Part shown: piece by piece, positions 1-8,388 of the stretch | Layout: every line of letters starts with the position of its first letter | Numbering within the stretch: position 1 is the first letter of the stretch | Source of the DNA: Leucobacter insecticola | GTDB taxonomy: Bacteria; Actinomycetota; Actinomycetes; Actinomycetales; Microbacteriaceae | Direction: 5' to 3' | Length of the DNA: 64,000 bases | Assembly: GCF_011382965.1 (NCBI RefSeq) | Contig: NZ_CP049934.1 | Span: 992,001-1,056,000, forward strand | Program-made: the position numbers and the translations under genes | Notes under the pieces: model-generated | Seen by the model: only the letters and a program-made list of their open reading frames with translations | Databases searched by the model: none | Told to the model about the DNA's origin: nothing

Positions 1-910
1 CCGAGTATGAGGTATCTCCGAGAAACTGAACGACGCGGTTGTGGGTGAGCCGCTGAGGGGCGAACTTCCAGGGCTGCGGTCTGCTCGTATCGCCGCACCA
101 GAGCAGGATCGCGGTTGCTGCGATCGGGATGACGGCCAGCGCGCCAGGAAACGCGGTGGAAGCGTTAAACAGGAAGGCAGTAGCCGCGATTGCGGCGAGC
201 GACATGTAGCTGAATATCCCGCGGAGGGCGGCCGAGAATCGAGCCGCCGGGAGCATTGCGACGAGTCCGCCGAAAGCAAACTCCCAGGCCCGGGTGGTGG
301 TGATGAAGTAGGCAGAGGGCTGGGACCTGGCGGTCTCGAAGATGGAGAACGCAAGGGATGCGGCCAGCACGATGATGAGTGCGGTGAGGATGAAACGTCG
401 AGGGGGTCGCTTTGCCAGGGCCGCGATGAGGATGGTGAGCGCGATGAGGACAGGCCAGACGAGATAGAACTGCTCTTCGATTGAGAGTGACCAGTAGTGC
501 TGAACCATCGATGGCGCGGCGTCGGCGTTGAGGTAGTCGACAGAGTTCGCTGCGAGGCGCCAGTTCAAGATGTAGCCGGCGGCGTAGCCGATGTCGCCGT
601 AGTTTTGGGTTCGGGTGTTGCCCGGCATCACCGTCATCGTGAGGATTGCGGTCACGAGGAGCACGAGCAGGGACGCCGGGAGAAGGCGACGAACGCGTTT
701 CGCCCAGAACTCGGTGATGTGGATGCGGCCGGTTGTCTCTACCTCCCTGAGGAGGTGGGCGGTGATGAGGAAACCGCTGATGGCAAAGAAAATGTCGACG
801 CCGATGTAACCGCCGGGCAAGCGGTTGGGGAACAAATGGAAGACGACTACCAGCGTGACGGCGAGGGCGCGGAGGCCCTGAATGTCGAGCCGTTTTGTTG
901 AACGGGACAC
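1..910 (-). CDS. Membrane acyltransferase, acyltransferase-3 (OafA/YrhL) family, 3' end outside window
   Basis: Reading the minus strand from GTG at 910 gives about 303 codons with no stop before the window edge, so the C-terminus is missing. The start reads S-R-S-T-K-R-L-D-I-Q-G-L-R-A, and the D-I-Q-G-L-R-A-L-A-V motif near residue 9 is the hallmark first helix of acyltransferase-3 proteins, followed by G-G-Y-I-G-V-D-I-F-F-A-I-S-G-F-L-I-T and the H-Y-W-S-L-S-I-E-E-Q-F-Y motif near residue 135. Such proteins O-acylate surface polysaccharides in the membrane; the substrate cannot be told. The start overlaps the stop of the upstream GT2 by one base (TAGTG), so the two are translationally coupled. 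A second member of the family lies at 24328-26417 and carries a C-terminal SGNH domain; whether this one does cannot be seen. Confidence 0.85.
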   Translation of the reverse strand, partial: MSRSTKRLDIQGLRALAVTLVVVFHLFPNRLPGGYIGVDIFFAISGFLITAHLLREVETTGRIHITEFWAKRVRRLLPASLLVLLVTAILTMTVMPGNTRTQNYGDIGYAAGYILNWRLAANSVDYLNADAAPSMVQHYWSLSIEEQFYLVWPVLIALTILIAALAKRPPRRFILTALIIVLAASLAFSIFETARSQPSAYFITTTRAWEFAFGGLVAMLPAARFSAALRGIFSYMSLAAIAATAFLFNASTAFPGALAVIPIAATAILLWCGDTSRPQPWKFAPQRLTHNRVVQFLGDTSYS

Positions 911-1800
911 TAGACCACGCGGTCCACTTGCGGGTTGAACTTGAAGCCTTCCCAGAGTTTGCGGTACATCTGGCGACGGTGCTTGCTCTGTACACCGCCC
1001 CGGCGCATGCCGACGATGACCTGCGCCGCGAACATCAGAAAGTGGGGGAGCGACTGGTGTTGGCGACGGTACGAGGCCTCGTTGCGCACGCCGTAGGCGA
1101 ACTTCCAGGCGTTCTTCGCGTCGATCATCCCGAAGTTGACGCCTGCGTTCTCGCCCATGTCGTGCACGGTGACGCTATCAAGCACCTGTACTCCCGGGCA
1201 CTCTCGCGATAGTCGGAGCGTGTATTCGGCGTCGTCGAACCAGATGAAGTATTCCTTGTAGGGGAGACCGTGGCGCTCGATCGCCCAGCGTGGGATCAGT
1301 ACCGAAACGAACGAGCAGCGCGTCACCATCACCGAGTTTTGGCCGCGCGCGAGCAGGCGACCCCAGTCCCATGTGGGAACGGGGTTATTCATCTCGCAGA
1401 TCGAACCGTCGATGTATTTCACAACGGAACATGCGAACGGCATCTCCTCACCCAGTTCGTCGACGGCCTCATCGAAACCGTGGATGAGTCGTTCGAGCGC
1501 CTCTGGCTCGGGATAGCCATCATCGTCCATGATCCAGACAAAGTCAGCGCCGAGCTCGTAGCCGCGGCGCATGCCCGCCGAGAAGCCGCCGGCACCGCCC
1601 GTGTTTGTCGACAGGCTGACGATGTCAAGCCGCAGAGGGGACTTCAGCGCTCTGAGGTAATCACCGGTCCCGTCAGTCGAGGCGTTGTCGACGATAACGA
1701 GGCTGGAGGGCGCGTGTGTCTGTGCCTCGATAGAGGCGATGACCGTCTTGAGTTTTTCCAGACGATTAAACGTGACGATGACCGCGGCTACGCTTGCCAT
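910..1800 (-). CDS. GT2 glycosyltransferase, GlfT1-like (galactofuranosyl/rhamnosyl type)
   Basis: About 296 residues. The N-terminus A-S-V-A-A-V-I-V-T-F-N-R begins a GT-A fold, followed by V-I-V-D-N-A-S-T-D-G near residue 38, a glycine-rich N-T-G-G-A-G-G-F-S-A-G-M segment near residue 67 and the metal-binding W-I-M-D-D-D-G motif near residue 90. The glycine-rich segment before the D-D-D motif is typical of GlfT1-type galactofuranosyltransferases and the related WbbL rhamnosyltransferases. I chose the ATG at 1800, which overlaps the upstream GT4 stop by 13 bases; a longer start at 1824 would overlap it more. UDP-galactopyranose mutase at 42414 in the same window supports a galactofuranose role, but that is an inference. 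Confidence 0.85.
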   Translation of the reverse strand: MASVAAVIVTFNRLEKLKTVIASIEAQTHAPSSLVIVDNASTDGTGDYLRALKSPLRLDIVSLSTNTGGAGGFSAGMRRGYELGADFVWIMDDDGYPEPEALERLIHGFDEAVDELGEEMPFACSVVKYIDGSICEMNNPVPTWDWGRLLARGQNSVMVTRCSFVSVLIPRWAIERHGLPYKEYFIWFDDAEYTLRLSRECPGVQVLDSVTVHDMGENAGVNFGMIDAKNAWKFAYGVRNEASYRRQHQSLPHFLMFAAQVIVGMRRGGVQSKHRRQMYRKLWEGFKFNPQVDRVV

Positions 1801-3440
1801 TGTGTAAGCAGCTCCTTCATCCACTGGCTCGCGCCGGTGAGTGTGTTGAATTGATCGATGCGCTCGCGCTGGGCAGCCCAGTGCCGCTCTCGAAGCTTTT
1901 CGTTCGCCGCGAGCGCGGTGATGGCGGAGGTGGCCTGTCGAATAAAGGGGCGAGCGGGGCGAGGCACGAGCATCATGTCTTGCACGATCGTGCGTTGAGA
2001 ACCGACATCCGCCGATAGTACGGGGACCCCCGTGGCGACGGCCTCGAAAGTGGTCAGTGTGAGCCCCTCGTTGATTGAGGTGATGACGAGGAGATCGGCA
2101 GCATCGAGGGTGTCACTGACGGGAGTGTCTTCGTATCGCCGTTCAAGGACGCTCTGCAGCCCAAAATGGTCGATGAGCCCATCGACCGTGTCCCGCATTT
2201 CACCGTCACCGTGCATGATCGCGTGGAACGGGATCCCGAGCTTGTGGAGGCGGTGGACGAGGAGCAGGAAGACGTCGGGCCGCTTCTGTCGCGACAAGCG
2301 GCCGATAAAGGCAATGCTGAATGGCCGCTGCGGATCCCGCGCTGCAAACTCCGTCGATACATCCGTGGTGAGCTGCGCGAGCGGTGCCATGTCGATTTTG
2401 GTGGCGTCCACACCTTGAACATCGGTCATCCAGCGCACAAGTTCGGGGGAGATCGCGTGGTGCCGATCGATGAAACGGTCGTACTGCACTGAGAGTCCCG
2501 GATACCCGCCGCCCAAGTACTCCACGATGTGCAGCGAATCAACCACGGGCAGATCGGGTCGGTGCTTGGCGATCCAGGGCAGGCTCAGGTAGAGCCACTG
2601 GCAGTGGTGGATCATGACGCCGCTGAAATTATAGTTCTCGAGGAGCGCGTGGGTCAGCCCGATATCGAGGGTGTGCAGGTGCTCGGGGAAGCTCATCGTG
2701 ATGATGACGCAGTCCGCAAGCTCCGGTGCGGTGAGCCACGGATGAACCGAGTTCTGGTCCGTGACAATCACGGGAAGGAACCCCGCTGCTTTCGCGAGGC
2801 TGACTGATTCGAGGGCCCATCGCTCTGCACCGCCGGTTTGCAGCCAGTGCAGGCCGAAGAGCACGGCACGCGGTGCCGTGGGTTCTGGGGCCGCAGGGGT
2901 GTGACTCCACGCCGTGATCACCGGCTCAGCGGAGCGGGCGGCCTCGCAGCCTGGCCAGCGCTCGAGCGGAGCGCTGATCGCGCGTTCTCGCCGCTGCATG
3001 AGAGTTTCCCTGACGGCATCGAGGGCCACGGGGCTGCGCTGTTCGAGTTCGCGGTATACCCTGCGGGGGAGCGAGGCTGGGGCGGGCGGCTCGGTGGTCG
3101 CGGGGGTCGCCGCGGGGTGACTGACCCTGATGGATCGCTTCACCGGACGCTCGGGCGGGGTCGCCTGGATCGACCCGACTGCCAGGCTTCGCACCGACAC
3201 GGCGAAGTGCTCGTGCGCGTCGATTCCAGCGGAACCGTCGATCGTGGTGATGTCTGTGAGCGCTGGCATCTGGTTGATGCTGCCACTTGTGACGCGCAGT
3301 TCGAGGAGCGCGCCGGGGTTTCTGAGTGCGTGATAGTTCGCGGCGGCGGTGAGCTGCGCAATCTGGAGTGTGCTGAGCTCAGAGGCTGCTGCGAGAGTTG
3401 CAGCTGACTCAGGAAGGACTACGAAAAGTGGGGAGTGCAT
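1788..3440 (-). CDS. GT4-family glycosyltransferase with a long N-terminal extension
   Basis: The C-terminal half is a clear GT-B glycosyltransferase: F-S-I-A-F-I-G-R-L-S-R-Q-K-R-P-D-V in the nucleotide domain and I-N-E-G-L-T-L-T-T-F-E-A-V-A-T-G-V-P-V carrying the E-x7-E motif of GT4. The first ~180 residues show no motif I recognise and include a Pro/Ala/Thr-rich linker, so the domain may be joined to an accessory region. The ATG at 3440 follows a GGAG a few bases upstream; a TTG at 3518 in the same frame would add 26 residues and overlap the upstream membrane-protein gene by 16 bases, and cannot be excluded. It lies in the minus-strand run that begins at 7249. Acceptor unknown. Confidence 0.82.
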   Translation of the reverse strand: MHSPLFVVLPESAATLAAASELSTLQIAQLTAAANYHALRNPGALLELRVTSGSINQMPALTDITTIDGSAGIDAHEHFAVSVRSLAVGSIQATPPERPVKRSIRVSHPAATPATTEPPAPASLPRRVYRELEQRSPVALDAVRETLMQRRERAISAPLERWPGCEAARSAEPVITAWSHTPAAPEPTAPRAVLFGLHWLQTGGAERWALESVSLAKAAGFLPVIVTDQNSVHPWLTAPELADCVIITMSFPEHLHTLDIGLTHALLENYNFSGVMIHHCQWLYLSLPWIAKHRPDLPVVDSLHIVEYLGGGYPGLSVQYDRFIDRHHAISPELVRWMTDVQGVDATKIDMAPLAQLTTDVSTEFAARDPQRPFSIAFIGRLSRQKRPDVFLLLVHRLHKLGIPFHAIMHGDGEMRDTVDGLIDHFGLQSVLERRYEDTPVSDTLDAADLLVITSINEGLTLTTFEAVATGVPVLSADVGSQRTIVQDMMLVPRPARPFIRQATSAITALAANEKLRERHWAAQRERIDQFNTLTGASQWMKELLTQWQA

Positions 3441-3502
3441 GATCTCCAATAATCTAGCATCGTAGTCTGCTGCAAGGCCTGACAGGATTCCGTCCCGGCC
3501 GC

Positions 3503-5458
3503 CTATGAGAGACCACAAGAGATGATCTTGAAGAGTTTTGCTTCACCCTGTTGATCGATGAGCTGAACGGCAGGGTTGTCGTCAAGGTTTTCGATGCCTG
3601 GGTAGCGGTGATCCCCGCTTTCCACCTCTCGCGTCCCGAAATCAAGAATGTACCTGACGCCGGTTTGTTCTAGTGCGCTGCACGTTTCAGGACTGTCTGG
3701 CGTGAGCGCAAAGGTGTCCAGGATTTGTTTCGCGTTCTCGTTGATGAATGACTTTTGGTAGGTGAGTAGCACCGAGTATCCGGCGAGTGAGTATGCGTAG
3801 GGTGTGCCCGTCCAGGGGTTACCCGCGATGACTGCTCCCTTCGGCACGTGTTCATGAAGCCGGGAGATGAGCGTGCGTTCGTCATCGGAGAGCACGTTGT
3901 TGATGGGTACTTTGCCCTCCTCATTGCGTCCTCCCAGGAGTCTACGGTCATCCGGCGGTATCGAATCGATATAGCTTGCTGATTGGCCGTCGTGCACGAG
4001 CCTGAGAAGGGGCACAAACCTCGGGTATCCGGTCGTGAGAAGTATAGAAATGAGAGCGACCCCCACAGTCAGGCCGGCACCAGTTTTACCAACGCGCGAC
4101 TGGCTCAGCGCGACACTAAGGCTATTGAGCCCGAGCACGGAGAGCGGGATCACTGCCACCACGAGCAAAGCGGCTAGACGGGGGACGTCAGCGAACCAGG
4201 GATTTACGATCAAGCGGAGAGCGGGAGTAGACGCCCCTGCGGCGATGATGTAGAGCGCGACTGCGCAGCACCAGATGAGAGCCGCCGCGATGCCGAAGCG
4301 CTCCCTCCTCACAATCGCAGTCAATATCCCAATCGCCACCAGCACCGTCATGACCAACGGCAAGCCTGAGCCGAGAATCGAGGAGGTGAAGGCTTGGAAG
4401 GCCGCGTCTCCGAGTGAAGTTTGCGCGGGCCACCACCAGGATGTGCGCATGCGAACAAAGATCTTGTATGCGGCGAATAGAAAGACGAGGAACAACAGGA
4501 CGTTGACAACACGTCGACGGACGGTCGCACTGCGCCAGCTGGAGCTGAGCGCGACGCTCGCCGCGACCGTGCTGAACACAAGCAGCCCGGTGAACGCTGA
4601 GGGATGCGAGAGAGCAACCGTTCCGGTGGCGAACAATGCGAGAGCAACGCGCAAACGGAGCGGACCGAAGCTCTGAGTTCGAGATAGACCGAGCACCTGC
4701 AGCACGGCTGCGAGCGCTGCAGGTAGGAGGGCCATGCCTAGGAAGAACGGATAGATGATCCCGTAGGCGAGCGTATTGAGGGGAAAAGCGGGAAACGCTG
4801 CCGCGAGCACGCCCGCCCCCACGAGGGTCACAGGTGTGGTCCGCACGAGCTGGCGAGTGAACAGCATGATGCCCGCGGGCCACACCAGCGCAACGACGAC
4901 CATGTTGAACGCGTTCATCGCGAGGGGAATGTTTCCTCCCCCTGCCATCGCAACGAGGGAAACGATCGCGTGCCATCCGCCAGGGTAGTAAAATCCAGGT
5001 TTCTCTGGGCTCGTATAGGCAGGAAGGTGGAAAGGGGAAGCGTTGTTGGTGTCGAGCACAAAACGCAGAGAGCCATGGTGGTACACAGAATCCCACGACT
5101 GCGAAATGGCATTTGGGTCACCGATTCCAACGCAGCCAATAAACAGCAAGCCTGTGCCTGCAAAAACTAGAGGACCAGCGCCCCACGCCCAGTGATAAGG
5201 ACGCTCCTCTGGGGCTGCGAACCGGCTGCGCAGCAGAACCCTTCCAGCTAACACGATGAAAGCGCTCACCGCGATCACGCCGGCCCCAGCCGTGCCGAGG
5301 CTCCACGGCAGGCCGAGCCAGGGGACCACGACGGCGAGCAGTGCGTAGGATCCGACGGAGAAGAGAGGCGCGAACGCCCACCACCAGATCCTACGCAAGC
5401 CAAGGAAATAGCCAGTGGCGAGGCCCGGTATGTATAGCAGGAGGACGCTGACGACCAT
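3503..5458 (-). CDS. Polytopic membrane protein, DUF6541-like (possible GT-C transferase)
   Basis: About 651 residues with many hydrophobic helices through the first ~470 residues, then a soluble C-terminal region. The start is placed at the ATG at 5458, giving M-V-V-S-V-L-L-L-Y-I-P-G-L-A-T-G, which matches the N-terminal helix of the paralogue at 10283-12247 (V-T-V-P-G-L-P). Both proteins share C-terminal motifs: an A-G-(N/D)-P-W-x-G-x-x-Y-A-Y block and a later Y-x-L-D-F-G block. The family name DUF6541 is from memory. The architecture (multi-helix core plus extracytoplasmic tail) resembles GT-C enzymes that use polyprenyl-phosphate sugars, but no catalytic residue can be assigned. It sits 32 bases after the LpxA-like gene, in the same run. 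Confidence 0.82.
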   Translation of the reverse strand: MVVSVLLLYIPGLATGYFLGLRRIWWWAFAPLFSVGSYALLAVVVPWLGLPWSLGTAGAGVIAVSAFIVLAGRVLLRSRFAAPEERPYHWAWGAGPLVFAGTGLLFIGCVGIGDPNAISQSWDSVYHHGSLRFVLDTNNASPFHLPAYTSPEKPGFYYPGGWHAIVSLVAMAGGGNIPLAMNAFNMVVVALVWPAGIMLFTRQLVRTTPVTLVGAGVLAAAFPAFPLNTLAYGIIYPFFLGMALLPAALAAVLQVLGLSRTQSFGPLRLRVALALFATGTVALSHPSAFTGLLVFSTVAASVALSSSWRSATVRRRVVNVLLFLVFLFAAYKIFVRMRTSWWWPAQTSLGDAAFQAFTSSILGSGLPLVMTVLVAIGILTAIVRRERFGIAAALIWCCAVALYIIAAGASTPALRLIVNPWFADVPRLAALLVVAVIPLSVLGLNSLSVALSQSRVGKTGAGLTVGVALISILLTTGYPRFVPLLRLVHDGQSASYIDSIPPDDRRLLGGRNEEGKVPINNVLSDDERTLISRLHEHVPKGAVIAGNPWTGTPYAYSLAGYSVLLTYQKSFINENAKQILDTFALTPDSPETCSALEQTGVRYILDFGTREVESGDHRYPGIENLDDNPAVQLIDQQGEAKLFKIISCGLS

Positions 5459-5490
5459 CAACGGGATGGCCCCACCCAGGACAGCAAGGC

Positions 5491-6246
5491 TTATCTCTCC
5501 CCGAAACCGGCATGCAGAGGCCTGCGACCGGGCTTGGCATGCCACCAGGCGAGGTCTGCCGTCAGAGGTGAGTCATCGTGGAGACTGAGCGACTCTTCGA
5601 GCAGCAGGTCTCCCGCAGTGTATCGTTGCAGTAACAACTCGATTTCGGCGCTGGAAATGGCGAATCGCTCCATGCCGATGACGTTCAGTCCGCGGAGTCT
5701 GGCCGGTGAGCCAAAGGCCTTGCCGTAAGGCGGAACATCGCGCGACAGGGGCGTTCCCATGCCGATCATGGCACCAGGGCCGATAATCCTCCGCTGGTGC
5801 ACGGCGGCGTTCATGCCGATGTTTACGCGATCGCCAATGATGCAGTGGCCGCCGATACTGACCCCGGCAGACACGGTGGCATCTTCGCCTATGAGTACGT
5901 CGTGCGCGATGTAGGCGCGAGCGAGGATCCAGGATCTGGCACCGACCGTGGTTTCGCGGTAGCTTCCCTGATGAATGACCACGTTCTCGCGGATCACAGC
6001 TCCCGCTCCGATGCGTACGCCTGCGTGCTCGAGGTCACCAGTCCAGGCAGTATTCTGGCGGAGGTTCGACATCTCTGGCGGTGCGCCGATCTGCGCGCCA
6101 GGGCCAATCCAGACGCCATCCTCAACCACCGCGGGGCCGAGAACGACGGCCCCGGGGCCAATTGCGACGCCATTGCCAAGAGTGACGCCGGGGCCAACAA
6201 CTGCGAGTGGGCTCACCAGCTGGGACGGTGTTCCCTGATTACTCAC
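5491..6246 (-). CDS. LpxA-like hexapeptide-repeat N/O-acyltransferase
   Basis: A 251-residue left-handed beta-helix protein whose order of motifs follows LpxA rather than WbpD-type acetyltransferases. Visible are repeated hexapeptides (G-P-G-V-T-L-G-N-G-V-A-I-G), I-G-A-P-P-E near residue 55, I-A-H-D (equivalent of the catalytic His125 of E. coli LpxA), G-G-H (His144) and A-V-H-Q (His160), then D-V-P-P-Y and R-L-R-G-L-N-V-I-G in the C-terminal part. The position of E. coli His122 is Tyr here. The GTG at 6246 overlaps the upstream dehydrogenase stop by 8 bases (GTGAGTAAT). LpxA normally acylates UDP-GlcNAc for lipid A, which Gram-positives lack; in some bacteria LpxA acylates the 3-amino group of UDP-GlcNAc3N. 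Coupling to a Gfo/Idh gene makes a 3-N-acyl role likely here (inference). Confidence 0.88.
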   Translation of the reverse strand: MSNQGTPSQLVSPLAVVGPGVTLGNGVAIGPGAVVLGPAVVEDGVWIGPGAQIGAPPEMSNLRQNTAWTGDLEHAGVRIGAGAVIRENVVIHQGSYRETTVGARSWILARAYIAHDVLIGEDATVSAGVSIGGHCIIGDRVNIGMNAAVHQRRIIGPGAMIGMGTPLSRDVPPYGKAFGSPARLRGLNVIGMERFAISSAEIELLLQRYTAGDLLLEESLSLHDDSPLTADLAWWHAKPGRRPLHAGFGER

Positions 6247-7249
6247 TGGCTTTGCCTCGCAGGCTCGCAACCTCAATCGTCGTGCCGGTCTGCGCGGCCT
6301 CAATCGCGGCTTCACACACCTTGAGCACCTGCAAACCCTCGCGAAGGGTGACCGCTTCTGAGGGCTGGCCTAGAATGCGATCGCGGAATGCTTCGTGCTC
6401 GCTACGCAGTGGCTCCCGCTTTTCAAGGGCGAATCGCGTCACGGTTCCCTCACTCACTCCACGGAAAGTGGTTACCGCATCCCATTCGCTGTCAAAGGTG
6501 CCGTTTTCGAAGAAGGTGAGGTCAGCGGTGAGGGTGTCGGCGATGAACGCTCCGCGTTCGCCTGTCACGAGGGTGAGGCGTTCTTTGAAGGGCGTTAGCC
6601 AGTTCACGAGGTGATTCGTGACGATCCCGTTTTCGAGCTTGGCCGAAATGGTTACCATGTCTTCAAATTTGCGGCCGCTTCGGAATGCGGTCTGCGCGCC
6701 GATCGACTGAAAGTCGGAACGAGCGAGCCACGCAGTAAGGTCAACGTCGTGGCTGCCGAGATCCTTCATCACGCCAACATCGGCGATTCGCGCAGGGAAG
6801 GGGCCCTGGCGGCGGGTGTGGATCTGGTATACTTCGCCGAGGTCGCCGTTTTCGAGTCGCTTGCGCAGGCTCATCAGCGCCGGGTTGAACCGTTCGATGT
6901 GCCCGACTGCGCCGACGAGACCGCGAGATTCGAACGCTTCGACGAGGCGCTGACCAGCTTCGAGCGTGTGCGCGACGGGCTTTTCGATGAGGGCGTGTAC
7001 TCCACCCTCAGCGAGCGCCAGTCCGACCTCTTCGTGGAACTGTGTCGGGACAGCCACGACAGCCGCGTCGATTCCGTGAGCGATGAGCTCTTGAACCGAA
7101 TCGTATCGCGGCAGCGATCCTGCAACGCCGTGGGGGTCACCCATCGCGTCAGCAACGGCCACAAGCTCGACACCCTCCACTTCGCGCGCAACTCTTGCGT
7201 GGTGCCGGCCCATCATGCCCAGCCCAATCAGGCCGACCTTGATCGTCAT
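6239..7249 (-). CDS. Gfo/Idh/MocA-family oxidoreductase, candidate UDP-HexNAc 3-dehydrogenase
   Basis: About 336 residues beginning T-I-K-V-G-L-I-G-L-G-M-M-G-R-H-H, a Rossmann G-x-G-x-x-G dinucleotide site. The I-E-K-P-V-A motif near residue 94 is the catalytic E-K-P of the Gfo/Idh/MocA family, and G-H-I-E-R-F-N-P-A near residue 120 is the segment I associate with UDP-GlcNAc 3-dehydrogenases (GnnA and archaeal examples). The ATG at 7249 follows a GAAGGAG ribosome site. It is the first gene of the minus-strand run and overlaps the LpxA-like gene by 8 bases. Expected role: NAD-dependent oxidation at C3 of a UDP-HexNAc or its uronate, giving the ketone used by the aminotransferase at 32234. The exact substrate (GlcNAc or GlcNAcA, as in WbpB) is not decided by the sequence. 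Confidence 0.85.
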   Translation of the reverse strand: MTIKVGLIGLGMMGRHHARVAREVEGVELVAVADAMGDPHGVAGSLPRYDSVQELIAHGIDAAVVAVPTQFHEEVGLALAEGGVHALIEKPVAHTLEAGQRLVEAFESRGLVGAVGHIERFNPALMSLRKRLENGDLGEVYQIHTRRQGPFPARIADVGVMKDLGSHDVDLTAWLARSDFQSIGAQTAFRSGRKFEDMVTISAKLENGIVTNHLVNWLTPFKERLTLVTGERGAFIADTLTADLTFFENGTFDSEWDAVTTFRGVSEGTVTRFALEKREPLRSEHEAFRDRILGQPSEAVTLREGLQVLKVCEAAIEAAQTGTTIEVASLRGKASE

Positions 7250-7443
7250 TGCTGCTCCTTCGTGGTTTCCGGTACCGAGGCGGCGGCGCGCCCTAGCCAC
7301 CGGTTTCGTGGCGCTGTCGTCGTACTCCAGCAATATCTTACCGGGCGGGTTCCGCGAAACCTGGGCCTACAGGCCTCAGCTCCGTGCGGGTGGAATATGT
7401 CGGCTGCGGTTCGGCGCTCAGTTTCCGGGGGCGGCATATTTGG

Positions 7444-7449
7444 TAGACT
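7444..7449 (+). promoter_or_regulatory. Candidate -10 element TAGACT upstream of wzm
   Basis: TAGACT lies 59 bases upstream of the wzm start in the 259-base gap between divergent operons. The same hexamer stands before three other operon heads in this window (13394, 16237 minus, 26490). No convincing -35 is visible 16-18 bases upstream. The rest of the gap (7250-7508) shows no gene. Confidence 0.35.
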
Positions 7450-7508
7450 CGGGCGGTTACCGGATCGCTCGCCAGTAGGAGGATTCGGCCAATACCCAGG
7501 GAGGAACT

Positions 7509-8388
7509 GTGGCAGCAAGCACCGTACAGGGTGCCGGCGCGAGCTCAGCCGGATTTGACGTTCCGGGGCAGGGACGTGGCCTGCTCGAAGTGTTCCGTTG
7601 GCGATACCTGCTGCGGCTTCTGGTGCGCAAAGAGACTTCAACGCGATACCGCAACTCGGTGCTGGGGTGGGTGTGGTCGTATGTGCGGCCCGCCGCCCAG
7701 TTCCTTATCTTTTATCTCGTGCTTGGCGTCTTTCTGAACATGAATCGCGGCGTAGAGAATTTCGCGCTGTATCTGTTCTCTGGCATTATCGTGGTCAATT
7801 TCTTCAGTGAAGGCTTTGGCAACGCGACTCGATCTCTCGTTGACAACGCGCATCTCGTACGCAAGATCTATATGCCGCGCGAGCTGTTTCCCGTAGCCGC
7901 AGTGTTTGTGTCCTTCATTCATTTCCTCCCGCAGGCCGGCATTCTTGTAGTGGTCGCGGTGCTCACCGGGTGGCTTCCGATGCCTCTCTATCTCGGGGCC
8001 GCACTGTTGGCGATGCTCATCATTGCTCTCGCCTCGACCGGTCTTGGGCTCTTTTTTGGATCTCTCAACGTCGCGTTCCGTGATGCGCAGAACTTCGTCG
8101 ACCTGATCTTGCTCGTGGCCACCTGGGCTTCCCCAGTGCTGTATTCGTGGGAAATGGTTGCGGTCCACGTGCCGTCTTGGGTGATGTGGATTTACCAGGT
8201 CAATCCGTTGACTGCCGCGGTCGAGTTGTTTCACCTGGCGTTTTGGTCGCCGGTGACGTCCGGGGGCATGATCTGCCTCCGAATTTCTGGGCTTCCGTGG
8301 GATCTCTGTGGTGATCACCCTCGTCATGCTGCTCATCGGTCAGTGGGTGTTCCGCAAGATCGAGCCACGATTTGCGCAGGATCTTTGA
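7509..8388 (+). CDS. wzm: Polysaccharide ABC-2 permease Wzm/TagG-like, broken by two apparent single-base deletions
   Basis: The GTG at 7509 follows GGAGGAACT. The first ~250 residues are a typical Wzm/TagG permease: a cytoplasmic start, R-Y-R-N-S-V-L-G-W-V-W near residue 45, then six hydrophobic helices. The frame then slips twice: once in the G run 8262-8266 and again at GGG 8299-8301. Between them the correct frame reads H-D-L-P-P-N-F-W-A-S-V-G, and after them I-S-V-V-I-T-L-V-M-L-L-I-G-Q-W-V-F-R-K-I-E-ending at TGA 8386-8388, exactly the usual C-terminus. The stop overlaps the wzt ATG (TGATG). Without repair the frame reads straight into wzt and imitates a permease-ATPase fusion. It exports lipid-linked polysaccharide with Wzt. 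Confidence 0.85.

Noticed and set aside
165..995. 276-codon minus-strand frame at the left edge
   Set aside because: It overlaps the acyltransferase and GT2 genes in another frame and is rich in Arg, Pro and His with no motif.
8268..8388. Natural permease-ATPase fusion
   Set aside because: The linker is out-of-frame permease sequence; the other frames give the expected C-terminus and TGATG junction.
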